Positions 35,701 to 43,539 are shown, counted from the stretch's first letter. The stretch: 64,000 bases of DNA from Solibacillus sp. FSL W7-1436 (GCF_038007305.1 NZ_JBBOWV010000001.1:2222501-2286500); one strand, 5' to 3'. Numbers and translations: made by a program. Notes: generated from the sequence alone by a model not told the origin.

Positions 35701-35752
35701 ATTTATCGTACCGATCATATACAGTATGATTGAAAAAGAAGCAAAACAATAG
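32705..35752 (+). CDS. RND-family efflux transporter (SwrC/AcrB-like)
   Basis: 1015 aa proton-driven exporter with twelve membrane helices and two large extracellular loops. The N-terminus ISKFSIKRPVFTIVSMI and the TM4 relay motif GIGMLVDNAIVVIENIERH are typical. B. subtilis SwrC (YerP) is the closest functional model and exports surfactin-like lipopeptides. No membrane fusion protein is encoded next to it, which is usual for Gram-positive RND pumps. It is a single gene with AAAGGA ribosome site; no local regulator. Confidence 0.9.
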   Translation: MNISKFSIKRPVFTIVSMIFVLILGAVSLFKIPITLIPDLNPPIGVVVTSYPGASPIEVNEKVTKPLEASLATLPGIKRVQSTSLESSNLIILEFDWSTKMDDVQTDILQRIDLVPLPEDAGRPSFLKFDPSQFPIIQLALSAESEEVDIRQIAESLEQELQRTEGVASVTVSGEIVEEVQIELDAQKLEQNNLTQNDVMQIIQASNISMPGAELSTNENQLLTTRVVSLFTSPEEIADVVLSVNPLTGEAIKVQDIANVERKEQETNTITRANDRQAVLISVLQESGANTANVSETFQKELGQLLGEPQYEGIEATILFDQGDYVRLAIGNISSSLIFGGLFAMLVLFVFLSGIKSPLIIGIAIPYSVIVTFVLMFFADFSLNIMTLGALALGIGMLVDNAIVVIENIERHLELGEHPKEAAVNGAKEVALAITASTVTTIAVFVPVIFISGLIGQIFVEFALTISFSLIASLFVALTVVPMLASRFLRTKPATVVKKRHESWLYRNYMKALKWSLKRRGLILTITIVLVGISGFTLYKTGTEFLPPTDEGFVSLSVELPNDATVEKTEQIVSKIEEMAKGYDEVDVVVSLIGGNQQSLSRGTSEQNEGEISVKLVELSERDRSIFEFVEQFEKQVQQEIGERAEVTFSLSSSSGSTPNSLTFRVTDSDESQLKETVASIQQRVAKIDSVVEVTTDLDEVKEEIQIEVNRDDALQYGLMPAQIAQTVNMMTRGAFTTQIIAEDGEVLGVYTGFGKAYREDVEALKTMKLRTNAGVFVELQQLASVEIKETQTAIRRSDQASAVAVFVKYNTSESLSGISKKVDDAVDEVGIPATSKVVFGGDRELFDSAKQDMILAILLAVILIYLVMGAQFESFKLPFVMMFSVPLMVIGVAVSLFITNTLLGVTAIIGILILVGIVVNNGIVLIDYINQKRQLGLNINDAIITGAQDRMRPILMTALTTILGLVPLALGIGEGTEMNQPMAVVVIGGLISSTILTLFIVPIIYSMIEKEAKQ

Positions 35753-35883
35753 TTCAGAAAAAAGTATTTAAAGATCGTTTTGTAAAGTTTTGATGAAATT
35801 TAGAAGAATGGTTTGATTTTTCGTGATGTTATCGGTAAAATAGCAGTATAATAATTGAATTGAATATCCAATTGACATTTGTC

Positions 35884-36060
35884 AAAGGGGAGTAGCTATA
35901 AGAGATTTATGCAGCAGCCTGTCTTACTAGATAAGCGCTATATATAAATGTACTTATTTCACATTCGTCATTACATGGTTAGGAGCCATCGGGTGTGATA
36001 GCATTATGTGCTTAGCAAGACCTTTGCCTATATTACATAGGCAGAGGTCTTTTCTTTTTT
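35884..36060 (+). ncRNA. yybP-ykoY manganese riboswitch with terminator
   Basis: The start AAAGGGGAGTAGC is the conserved 5' block of the yybP-ykoY (Mn2+) aptamer; a later GGAGCCATCGGG block fits the second side. The expression platform is a perfect 15-bp terminator stem (36017-36031 with 36037-36051) and TTTCTTTTTT. It stands directly ahead of a TerC-type gene, the class of Mn exporter such riboswitches turn on when Mn2+ is high. No other candidate explains the 390-bp gap. Confidence 0.88.
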
Positions 36061-36143
36061 GGCCAAAAAGGGTATTTTTTCAAATTTACATTATTAACAC
36101 CTAATTTATTGGGTACAAGTAAATAATAAGGAGGAGAAATTTC

Positions 36144-36908
36144 ATGGAAGCAATTTTATTAGAATACGCATGGGTCTTACTTGTATTAGTATTCCTTGAA
36201 GGGCTGTTAGCTGCAGATAATGCAGTTGTAATGGCAGTAATGGTTAAACATTTACCAAAAGAACAACAGAAAAAGGCATTATTTTACGGATTGTTCGGTG
36301 CATTCGTATTCCGTTTCATCGCACTGTTCCTTATTACGTTCTTAGCGAAATACTGGGAAATTCAAGCGCTTGGTGCGGCTTATCTATTATTCATATCCAT
36401 AAAACATCTATACGATAATCACTTTAAAAAGCAGGATGAGGAGTCGGAAATCAAAGAAGGTAAAGGTTCTGGTTTCTGGATGACGGTATTAAAAGTAGAG
36501 CTTGCGGATATTGCGTTTGCGATTGACTCGATGCTTGCAGCAGTAGCTATTGCAATGACTTTACCGCATATTAGTGATTACCATATTGGCGGAATTAATG
36601 CCGGTCCATTCGCTGTTATGTTCCTTGGTGGCTTTATTGGGCTTGTCATTATGCGTTTTGCGGCACAAATGTTTGTCAAGCTGTTAAACGACTATCCGAC
36701 ATTGGAAACTGCGGCATTTTTAATTGTAGGTTGGGTAGGTGTCAAATTGGCTGTATTGGCATTAGGACATGAGAACCTGGCTATTATCGATCCTCACTTC
36801 CCACACTCGACATTATGGAAAAGCATCTTCTGGGTGGTGCTCCTTGGACTTGCAGTGGGCGGCTATTTAGTAAGTGTGTACAAAAACAAAAAAGCAAAAG
36901 CAGAATAA
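36144..36908 (+). CDS. TerC-family manganese exporter (YceF/YkoY type)
   Basis: 254 aa with seven to nine membrane helices. Key acidic motifs are LLAADNAVVMAVMV in the first helix and LADIAFAIDSMLAAVAIA in the middle; TerC proteins use these Asp residues for metal passage. B. subtilis MeeF/MeeY (YceF/YkoY) export Mn2+, partly to load secreted metalloenzymes. Control by the Mn riboswitch upstream supports this role. AGGAGGAG ribosome site. Confidence 0.92.
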   Translation: MEAILLEYAWVLLVLVFLEGLLAADNAVVMAVMVKHLPKEQQKKALFYGLFGAFVFRFIALFLITFLAKYWEIQALGAAYLLFISIKHLYDNHFKKQDEESEIKEGKGSGFWMTVLKVELADIAFAIDSMLAAVAIAMTLPHISDYHIGGINAGPFAVMFLGGFIGLVIMRFAAQMFVKLLNDYPTLETAAFLIVGWVGVKLAVLALGHENLAIIDPHFPHSTLWKSIFWVVLLGLAVGGYLVSVYKNKKAKAE

Positions 36909-36921
36909 TAAATGATTTAGG

Positions 36922-36960
36922 AGATACTTCAACTATTAGAAGTATCTTCTTTTCATTTTT
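36922..36960 (+). terminator. Terminator of the TerC-type gene
   Basis: AGATACTTC pairs with GAAGTATCT, then TCTTTTCATTTTT. Confidence 0.75.
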
Positions 36961-37012
36961 CATGATATTCATTATACTAGAAAAAATGTAATAAATTATC
37001 GGAGGCCATTAT

Positions 37013-38362
37013 ATGCCTTTTAAAAAGTTCGAAGAGCGGAAAATCACGCCTTTCCAAATTTTAATCACTTATTATTCTGTAGCCATTTTAATTGCGTTTC
37101 TATTGCTGCGTCTTCCGGGAGTACATCTGGAAGGCGTACACGTATCATTTTTAGATAGTCTGTTTACAGCAGTTAGTGCAGTCAGTGTAACAGGCTTAAC
37201 GACTGTTACTGTTGCAGAAACCTACAGCAGCTTTGGACTTGCAATGATTTTGCTGATCCTGCAATTCGGTGCGATCGGAATTATGTCCATCGGTACGTTT
37301 TTATGGCTGTTGTTTGGTAAGAAAATCGGTATGCGTGAACGTCAGCTCATTATGATTGACCATAATCAGTATAATTTATCGGGTGTCGTTGCATTGATTC
37401 GTCAAATTGCCAAGCTGCTGTTTATGATTGAATTTACCGGTGCCTTCATATTAACGGTTCACTTTAAGCGTTATTTTGCAACATGGGAAGAGGCGGCGAT
37501 CAATGGATTGTTTGCAGCCATTTCATCGACAACAAACGGAGGCTTTGATATTACGGGAATGAGTCTGGAACCATTCCACCATGATTATTTCATCCAATTT
37601 GTCTGTATGATTCTAATTTTCCTTGGAGCAATCGGTTTTCCTGTATTAATTGAAGTGAAGGCCTATTTAACGAAAAAGGATCCGGCATTTCGCTTCAGCT
37701 TATTTACAAAGGTTACGACGTTTACGTATGTTGCTTTATTTATTTTCGGTTCAGTTGTTATTTTTATAATCGAGTCGTTCCAGTCATTTAAAGGAATGCG
37801 ATGGCATGAGGCGGTATTTACAGCCATGTTTCAATCGGTTTCCACCAGATCGGCCGGTTTGACGACCTTTGACGTAACATCGTTTAATGAGGCGACACAG
37901 CTCTTTATGAGTGCGCTGATGTTTATCGGGGCGTCACCAAGTTCTGTGGGGGGCGGAATCCGCACAACGACATTTGCAATTGTCATTTTATTTTTAATCG
38001 CATTTTCCCGCGGGCAGTCGGAAATTCAAATCTTTAACCGGGAAATTCATGTAATCGATGTTTTCCGCTCGTTTGCGGTGCTGATCTTTGCGATTATTAT
38101 GGTGCTCGGCGCTGCGATGATATTGTTCATTACAGAATCCCGCGCAACGATGATGGAAGTCATATTTGAAATCACTTCAGCGTTCGGAACCTGCGGGATG
38201 TCGCTTGGCATAACAGGGGACTTAACGGCATTCGGGAAAATGGTCATTATGGTGCTCATGTTTGTAGGGCGTGTAGGGCTCATTTCTTTCCTGTATTCAA
38301 TCGGAGGGTCTGCCCAGAAGAAGAAGTACCATTTCCCGAAGGAAAGAATCATTATCGGGTAA
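37013..38362 (+). CDS. Ktr/Trk potassium uptake channel subunit (KtrB/KtrD family)
   Basis: 449 aa membrane protein built of four M1-P-M2 repeats. The filter segments each carry the K+-selective glycine: VSVTGLTTV, TTNGGFDITG, STRSAGLTTFD and GTCGMSLG. Length and the short N-terminus fit KtrB/KtrD of Firmicutes, which need a cytosolic RCK gating partner (KtrA/KtrC) that binds c-di-AMP. No such partner is adjacent, so it is encoded elsewhere; this resembles the solitary ktrD arrangement. Confidence 0.92.
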   Translation: MPFKKFEERKITPFQILITYYSVAILIAFLLLRLPGVHLEGVHVSFLDSLFTAVSAVSVTGLTTVTVAETYSSFGLAMILLILQFGAIGIMSIGTFLWLLFGKKIGMRERQLIMIDHNQYNLSGVVALIRQIAKLLFMIEFTGAFILTVHFKRYFATWEEAAINGLFAAISSTTNGGFDITGMSLEPFHHDYFIQFVCMILIFLGAIGFPVLIEVKAYLTKKDPAFRFSLFTKVTTFTYVALFIFGSVVIFIIESFQSFKGMRWHEAVFTAMFQSVSTRSAGLTTFDVTSFNEATQLFMSALMFIGASPSSVGGGIRTTTFAIVILFLIAFSRGQSEIQIFNREIHVIDVFRSFAVLIFAIIMVLGAAMILFITESRATMMEVIFEITSAFGTCGMSLGITGDLTAFGKMVIMVLMFVGRVGLISFLYSIGGSAQKKKYHFPKERIIIG

Positions 38363-38384
38363 GCAGCTTAAAACAATACGTAAA

Positions 38385-38420
38385 AACGTCCATTTCCTTT
38401 TGAGGGAATGGGCGTTCTTT
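38385..38420. terminator. Convergent terminator after the Ktr gene
   Basis: AACGTCCATTTCC (38385-38397) pairs with GGGAATGGGCGTT (38404-38416) with a mismatch near the loop. Confidence 0.75.
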
Positions 38421-38436
38421 AATTGTGGAAGCACAG

Positions 38437-38724
38437 TTATTTTTCATGCAATGTGAGAATCATCAGCCTGTAAATGGTAAACACTCCGATATATGCACCG
38501 GAAATCAAAAAGAGTTCATTTAAAAATAAACCGTGGATTTTTGTCATAAATACAGCATCGTCAATAATGATCTGATAAATGGAAGTGGATGCGATACTGC
38601 CGAAAATGATGACAAAAATAACAGCGAATATATTGAAAATAATGGCAGACTTACTGATTTTCTTTCTTATAACAACCATAATAAGCGGAACAATAATGCT
38701 GGAAATAACTAAAAATATTTTCAA
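38437..38724 (-). CDS. Small membrane protein, unknown
   Basis: About 95 aa with three predicted membrane helices (KIFLVISSIIVPLIMVV, IIFNIFAVIFVIIFGS, ISGAYIGVFTIYRLMI). No family recognised. The open frame reaches back to 38811, but the ribosome site AAAGGAG is followed 8 bases later by TTG 38724, and the upstream residues are hydrophilic and unlikely. Convergent with the Ktr gene. Confidence 0.6.
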   Translation of the reverse strand: MKIFLVISSIIVPLIMVVIRKKISKSAIIFNIFAVIFVIIFGSIASTSIYQIIIDDAVFMTKIHGLFLNELFLISGAYIGVFTIYRLMILTLHEK

Positions 38725-38866
38725 AAATAGCACTCCTTTCTTCTTATTTGAATTATGCCCTCTTTTTTGGGGTATAAAACGAGTAGGCTGGCTGCAGCTC
38801 TGCTTAACCATATCGGCAGAATAGATAATGGCCGAATGGTTAATTTATAAAATGGAGGTGATATAT

Positions 38867-39031
38867 ATGGAGAAAAACAAAGGGAATGACCGTCAAAATA
38901 TGAAAGAAGAGGTTGGACCAGAATTAAATCCGGATGATTTGGATCTTCGTGAAGACAATGATTTGACAGAAGAACAATCTAAAAACAGTCCGGAAAAAAA
39001 ACAAACGGATTCTAAGTCGAATAATAAATAA
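38867..39031 (+). CDS. Small acidic hydrophilic protein, unknown
   Basis: 54 aa, rich in Asp, Glu, Asn, Lys, without hydrophobic core; probably unstructured. The start at ATG 38867 has AATGGAGGTG 6-8 bases upstream, a near-perfect ribosome site, which is the main support. Spore or stress small proteins often look like this, but no family was recognised. Confidence 0.6.
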   Translation: MEKNKGNDRQNMKEEVGPELNPDDLDLREDNDLTEEQSKNSPEKKQTDSKSNNK

Positions 39032-39050
39032 GTTTACAGTTCATAAAAAA

Positions 39051-39110
39051 GATATCGGAACATAGGTCTTAATTAAGAAACCGTATATTTTAACGTTCAG
39101 CAAAAAAAAA
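39051..39110. repeat. Shortened relative of the 244-bp element, hairpin lost
   Basis: It starts GATATCGGAACATA (cf. GAGGCCGGGACATA), continues with CTTAATTAAGAAACCGTATATTTT (written in two parts: CTTAATTAAGAAACC and GTATATTTT, cf. copy 2) and ends TAACGTTCAGCAAAAA, the sequence after the large hairpin in the full copies. The ~105-bp hairpin is missing at the junction. Confidence 0.6.
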
Positions 39111-39354
39111 GAGGCCGGGACATAAGTAGAATAACCGTTAAATAAGAGGAAAGACATTATTAAAAAACGGATATTTAAAAAATTGATTGGAATGCAGGGC
39201 GACTCCTGCGGGAATAGCGTGACGCCTGAGACTACAGGCTCAGGCCACGCCCGCGGAAAGCGTCCCGGAATGGAAATCAATTTTAACGTTCAGCAAAAAA
39301 ACACTATTTTTCTCTGAGAGAAAAATAGTGTTTTTGGGTTATGTCCCGGCCACT
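39111..39354. repeat. 244-bp structured repeat element, copy 1
   Basis: It is bounded by 13-bp inverted repeats GGCCGGGACATAA (39113-39125) and TTATGTCCCGGCC (39339-39351). Inside are a large hairpin closed by AAAATTGATT/AATCAATTTT (39179-39284) with the GCGACTCCTGCGGGA-type sequence, and a second, perfect 14-bp hairpin (39302-39330) followed by TTTTT that could terminate transcription. The same element occurs at 56997-57240. There is no coding capacity, so it is MITE- or REP-like. Confidence 0.85.
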
Positions 39355-39384
39355 TTTTGGGGTTAGGTCTCAGCCACTTTTGAA

Positions 39385-41118
39385 TTAATTGAATGTGCTG
39401 AAATAAGGCTGTTGTCCATTGCGGAAGTATGTGAATAAATAGCCTGTTTTCTTTTGTGGTGCACCGACTTCGTAATTTTGTAAATCGACGTGGAACGGAA
39501 TAATTAATGAATGCTTGAATAATTCGCGTTCTGTAATCTGCATTGCTGCAAATTCCTCGCCTACAAGAGAAGGGTTTTCTTTAATACGTGCGTAGACATC
39601 TTTCATCTCAACTTCAGAAAGACGGTCATTCCACCAAAGTTTACGCGGCTGGAACTGCTGACCTTGCAGGAAGTCATATTTCATCAAGCTTGTTATCACT
39701 TCCAGGTCGGCATGCTCGACCGTTTGAAGGAACTCGAGTAAACGGCGGAATAAATCTTCTAGCTGATGTCCGATACGTGACCAGCCTTTTGTTTCCCAGT
39801 ATGTGCCGAAGCTTTGGAAAAAGTCGAATGGCGTTTCAAATACTTTTGTTACTAAATATTCAATTGTATTGTCCATACGATGTGCATTCCAATACTTTTC
39901 CAATACGTCTTCCGCGTGTTTAATACGGACAATATCATCAAAAGTTAATACATTATTTGAGAATATTTCATATGGCGAAATATCAACATATGTGTAGCCG
40001 TACTTTTCGGCTTCCAATCGTAAGCCTGTCCCGCGCAGCAGTTTCAGAAAGCCAAGCTGCAGCTCTTCCGGGCGCATTGCAAACACATCATTAAATGTTT
40101 TACGGAATGACGTATAATCCTCTTCAGGCAATCCGGCAATTAAATCAAGATGCTGATCGATTTTGCCGCCTTCTTTTACCATCGTGACAGTACGAGTAAG
40201 CTTCTCGAAGTTTTGACGACGTTTTACAAGGTCGTTCGTTAAGTCATTAGTAGACTGGACACCGATTTCAAAACGGAACAGACCTTTCGGAGCATTGTCA
40301 TTTAAAAACTGGATGACTTCAGGGCGCATAATGTCTGCCGTAATTTCGAACTGGAATACGACACCCGGCTGATGTTCATCAATTAAAAACTGGAACATTT
40401 CCATCGCATAACTGCGGCTTATATTAAAGGTACGGTCTACGAATTTAATCGTTTTTGCCCCGTTATCCATTAAGTAGCGAATATCTTCTTTAATCTTCTC
40501 ACGGTTGAAATAACGAACCCCTACTTCAATAGAAGATAAACAGAATTGACAGCTGAAAGGACAGCCGCGGCTCGTTTCAATATATTGAATCCGTTTACCT
40601 ACGTGAGGCAGGTCTTCTTCAAATCGGAAAGGGGAAGCAATCTCCCGCAAATCGATTTTAGGTGGCTGTGCATGGATTTTTAATTTGCCTTCTTCTAAAT
40701 AGCAAATACCAGGCACTTTTTCGAGTGGAATTTCACCATTGAAGTGACGAAGCATTTCTTTAAATGAAACTTCACCCTCACCCATAATGATGAAATCAAT
40801 TTCCTCATGTTTGCGTATCCATTCATGGACATCATAGGAAACTTCAGGACCGCCCAATACAATCTTGACATGGGGCAATACCGTTTTTAGCATACGAATT
40901 ACCGCAATCGTCTCATTGATATTCCAAATATAACAGCTGAATCCGACAACATCCGGTTTCTTTTGGAAAATGTCGGATACGATGTTGAAAGCCGGGTCTT
41001 TAATAGTATATTCAGCAAGCTCACAGTCGAATTCAGGCTGTGCTGCTGCTTTTAAATAGCGAATCGCTAAATTAGTATGAATATATTTTGCATTGAGTGT
41101 ACTTAATATAGTTTTCAT
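39385..41118 (-). CDS. B12-binding radical SAM protein (DUF4080 type)
   Basis: 577 aa. An N-terminal cobalamin-binding-like Rossmann domain (about 1-140, FSCYIWNINET, VLGGPEVSYD, IIMGEGE) is followed by a radical SAM domain with the 4Fe-4S motif CPFSCQFC (around residue 185), FVDRTFN, FEITADIMRP and HLDLIAGLPEED. A C-terminal DUF4080 domain follows. Members are predicted methyltransferases or related radical enzymes with unknown substrate. The start at 41118 has GAGGAG 9 bases upstream. A cobalamin-riboswitch-like leader lies 1.7 kb away. Confidence 0.88.
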   Translation of the reverse strand: MKTILSTLNAKYIHTNLAIRYLKAAAQPEFDCELAEYTIKDPAFNIVSDIFQKKPDVVGFSCYIWNINETIAVIRMLKTVLPHVKIVLGGPEVSYDVHEWIRKHEEIDFIIMGEGEVSFKEMLRHFNGEIPLEKVPGICYLEEGKLKIHAQPPKIDLREIASPFRFEEDLPHVGKRIQYIETSRGCPFSCQFCLSSIEVGVRYFNREKIKEDIRYLMDNGAKTIKFVDRTFNISRSYAMEMFQFLIDEHQPGVVFQFEITADIMRPEVIQFLNDNAPKGLFRFEIGVQSTNDLTNDLVKRRQNFEKLTRTVTMVKEGGKIDQHLDLIAGLPEEDYTSFRKTFNDVFAMRPEELQLGFLKLLRGTGLRLEAEKYGYTYVDISPYEIFSNNVLTFDDIVRIKHAEDVLEKYWNAHRMDNTIEYLVTKVFETPFDFFQSFGTYWETKGWSRIGHQLEDLFRRLLEFLQTVEHADLEVITSLMKYDFLQGQQFQPRKLWWNDRLSEVEMKDVYARIKENPSLVGEEFAAMQITERELFKHSLIIPFHVDLQNYEVGAPQKKTGYLFTYFRNGQQPYFSTFN

Positions 41119-41283
41119 AATTTTATTCTCCTCTTCATAAAGTCTATTGTAGCAGTGTAAACAGATACAAACAATATGGGAGAATGTACCCATTTTATTC
41201 CAAAAAGTAATATGAAATAATATACGGTAAGTATACAATTCTGAAAATTCTATAATATCCAAAATTGGGGGGTAATATGTGAA

Positions 41284-42744
41284 GTGGAAGGCCAATTGAA
41301 TTATATGTTAGAAGAGCTTTTTCAACAATCCAATGAACAAATCATTATATTGAACCGCCAAGGTAAAATTGAATTCATGAATAGTAAGGCGGACGAAATA
41401 TTGCAATCAGTTCACCTACCCAAGTGCTTTTGGGAAAGTGCGGATAAACTTAGTGGTGAGTGGGATCGATTTATAAGTTCTGTAAATGAAAATTCAACAT
41501 CTACTGCTACTTTCACATTAATAAATAAATATCAACAAAAAATACCGGTTCAAGTATGGGGTCATTATCTGGAGCATAAACAACTGGTCTTTATTAGAAT
41601 CCTGGTAAATCCTTCTAATGTCATTTCATTTGAAGAAAATAACAAAACACTTCTGTTCCAGAATTTAATAGATGGAATGGCACAAGGTGTTATATTGACG
41701 ATGTTGAACGGAAAGATTATATCGGGTAATGCAATGGCATTACATTTACTTGGTCGTAAAGCAGCTCAAATAGAAAATAGAAGCTACGATTATTTATTTG
41801 AAGATTGCCAGTATGATTCCCAAGTCATCACTCAATATTATAAAAAGATTTCAAACAGGGAAATGGCCAGTATTTTTGTTATGAGAAAAACAGAAGATGG
41901 AAATACAGTCTATTTAAACTTTATTAGCAAAGTTGATGAAAATTTAGGGATATTAGTTACAACGATTATTGATCAAACAGAAGAAATGATGCTGTTGAAA
42001 AGAATCGAACATCAGCAGTCTTTATCGTTTATTGGTCAAAATATCGCATCGATTGCTCATGAAATACGCAATCCTATGACATCGATCCAAGGTTTTATTC
42101 AAATGATTAAAAGCAGCTTGGATGAACAGGAACATCCTTATTTTAAAATTCTGGAGTCTGAATTGAAGCGTATGGATGATTTACTTGGCGATCTACTGAA
42201 CATTTCAAAACCGAAGAAACAAGTATTTCAGATGATTGATATGAAGGAAGTTGTAGACCAGGCAATTCAGCGTATGCAACCTATGGCAATGAAAACAAAT
42301 GCTACGATTTTGTTTGAGTATGATGAAAATGTAGAATACAAAATTAATGGTGACCATAACCGTCTGATACAAATGATCATTAACTTGCTGAAAAATGCTA
42401 TCGAAGCTATGGATACGAATAATTACATTGTTGTACGTTTACTTTACCGGGGCAAAAATACGCTGCAGCTTTCTGTTCAGGATAGTGGTAAAGGGATGAA
42501 TGCGGTCGATATAGAAAACGCATTAAACCCTTTTTATACGACAAAGGAAACAGGATCCGGACTGGGATTAATGCTTGTACAATCTGTCGTTAAAGAACAT
42601 AATGGGACTCTTCGTATTGAAAGTGAGCAAGGTGAAGGATCTAAGTTTTTAATAGATTTTGATTTACGGAATGAAATTGAATATTTAAATTCTTCTCCTT
42701 CTTTTTCAATGAGAGTAGCTAGAATGGCGGCCATTTCGAAGTGA
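41284..42744 (+). CDS. Soluble PAS histidine kinase (KinA/KinE-like)
   Basis: 486 aa without membrane helices. Two PAS-like domains (about 5-105 and 120-235), HisKA with the His in SIAHEIRNPMTSIQGF, and an ATPase domain (NLLKNAIEAMDT, DSGKGMN, ETGSGLGLMLVQ). A cytosolic kinase of this type with no adjacent regulator fits the sporulation phosphorelay (KinA is near cheV/ykwC in B. subtilis, as here). The start is unsure: GTG 41284, or ATG 41305 further in; the G-run ribosome site lies about 12 bases before the first. Confidence 0.85.
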   Translation: MEGQLNYMLEELFQQSNEQIIILNRQGKIEFMNSKADEILQSVHLPKCFWESADKLSGEWDRFISSVNENSTSTATFTLINKYQQKIPVQVWGHYLEHKQLVFIRILVNPSNVISFEENNKTLLFQNLIDGMAQGVILTMLNGKIISGNAMALHLLGRKAAQIENRSYDYLFEDCQYDSQVITQYYKKISNREMASIFVMRKTEDGNTVYLNFISKVDENLGILVTTIIDQTEEMMLLKRIEHQQSLSFIGQNIASIAHEIRNPMTSIQGFIQMIKSSLDEQEHPYFKILESELKRMDDLLGDLLNISKPKKQVFQMIDMKEVVDQAIQRMQPMAMKTNATILFEYDENVEYKINGDHNRLIQMIINLLKNAIEAMDTNNYIVVRLLYRGKNTLQLSVQDSGKGMNAVDIENALNPFYTTKETGSGLGLMLVQSVVKEHNGTLRIESEQGEGSKFLIDFDLRNEIEYLNSSPSFSMRVARMAAISK

Positions 42745-42746
42745 TT

Positions 42747-42776
42747 TTGACAAAACTTCCAATCCATCGCTATAAT
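42747..42776 (+). promoter_or_regulatory. Consensus SigA promoter of the MarR leader
   Basis: TTGACA (42747-42752), 18-base spacer, TATAAT (42771-42776). Transcription would begin near 42783, about 265 bases before the MarR start, leaving a long untranslated leader. Confidence 0.8.
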
Positions 42777-42784
42777 ATGTACAT

Positions 42785-42990
42785 CTTCACTAAGCAGGTT
42801 TAGTAAACACTAGCTGGAATCTGGGGAATTCAGTGTAAGAGCACCGCTGCCATGCAGCAGTAATGACTGATTACCAATTTCATGGTGGCCAGGTATCTTG
42901 CAGGTATCACAGATTATTGAAGGGAATTTAACGAGGAAGTTAGCCAGGTGTCAGGGACTACAGCTGACAGTCCCAACTTGAGGGGCTCCT
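42785..42990 (+). ncRNA. Structured leader, cobalamin-riboswitch-like but degenerate
   Basis: In order: GGGGAATTCAGTGTAA, GCTGCCATGCAGCAGTAATG, GAAGGGAATTT, GAGGAAGTTAGCCAGG. These match the order and wording of cobalamin aptamer blocks (GGGAA..GTG..A, CwGCC..GCAaCtGTAA, GGGAAGG, GAAG..AGCCAGG), but the end of the B12 box (AGACCTGCC) reads TGTCAGGG and the CCACTG block is absent. A GGGACT/AGTCCC hairpin (42954-42974) could be the switch part. The fit is judged by eye only. Confidence 0.42.
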
Positions 42991-43048
42991 TAAATTCTAT
43001 GCAATTGCGCACAGTGTAATTGATTATTTAAAATAGAGGATGGTTTTT

Positions 43049-43495
43049 ATGGCTTCAGAGGAAGTAAAGCAATCGTTAAAATTATTTATCGTTTTATCAA
43101 GAGCTCATAAAGCGATAAGTGAAGCTACGAATCAATTTATACAAGCAAATGGTTTGAATCCTACAGAATTCGCAGTTTTAGAACTTTTATATCATAAAGG
43201 TCGCCAGCCGCTGCAGCAGATCGGAAACAAAATTTTGTTGGCGAGCGGATCAATTACTTATGTAGTTGACAAGTTGGAAAAACGGAATTTTTTAGCGCGT
43301 GTATCGTGTCCAACCGATCGTCGTGTCACATACGCGGAAATTACTGACCTCGGTTCCGAGTTTATGGACAAACTTTTTCCTGAACATGAACAGAATATTC
43401 ATGAACTTTTAGGGGCACTAACAGTTGAAGAAAAACAGACAACGATAGAGTTACTAAAAAAATTAGGATTATCTATTAAAGATTTATCCTATTAA
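43049..43495 (+). CDS. MarR-family regulator (MhqR/YusO-like)
   Basis: 148 aa winged-helix repressor. The DNA-binding core GLNPTEFAVLELLYHKGRQPLQQIG and the wing LLASGSITYVVDKLEKR..CPTDRRVTYAEIT are clear and closest in wording to MhqR-type quinone/azo sensors. No target gene is adjacent. The start at ATG 43049 has AGAGGA 8-9 bases upstream; ATG 43040 overlaps it. The long leader upstream is unusual for a MarR gene. Confidence 0.85.
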   Translation: MASEEVKQSLKLFIVLSRAHKAISEATNQFIQANGLNPTEFAVLELLYHKGRQPLQQIGNKILLASGSITYVVDKLEKRNFLARVSCPTDRRVTYAEITDLGSEFMDKLFPEHEQNIHELLGALTVEEKQTTIELLKKLGLSIKDLSY

Positions 43496-43505
43496 GCAAA
43501 AAAGG

Positions 43506-43534
43506 GGACACCCAATTTCGGGTGTCCTTTTTTT
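43506..43534. terminator. Convergent terminator (MarR gene / lipoprotein gene)
   Basis: GGACACCC (43506-43513) pairs with GGGTGTCC (43520-43527), with T and A runs outside. Confidence 0.9.
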
Positions 43535-43539
43535 ATTGC

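Noticed and set aside
42785-43048. T-box, lysine, SAM, THF or c-di-AMP leader
   Set aside because: The conserved blocks of these classes (e.g. the T-box GGGTGGTACCGCG-type sequence) are absent; the cobalamin pattern fits better, though imperfectly.
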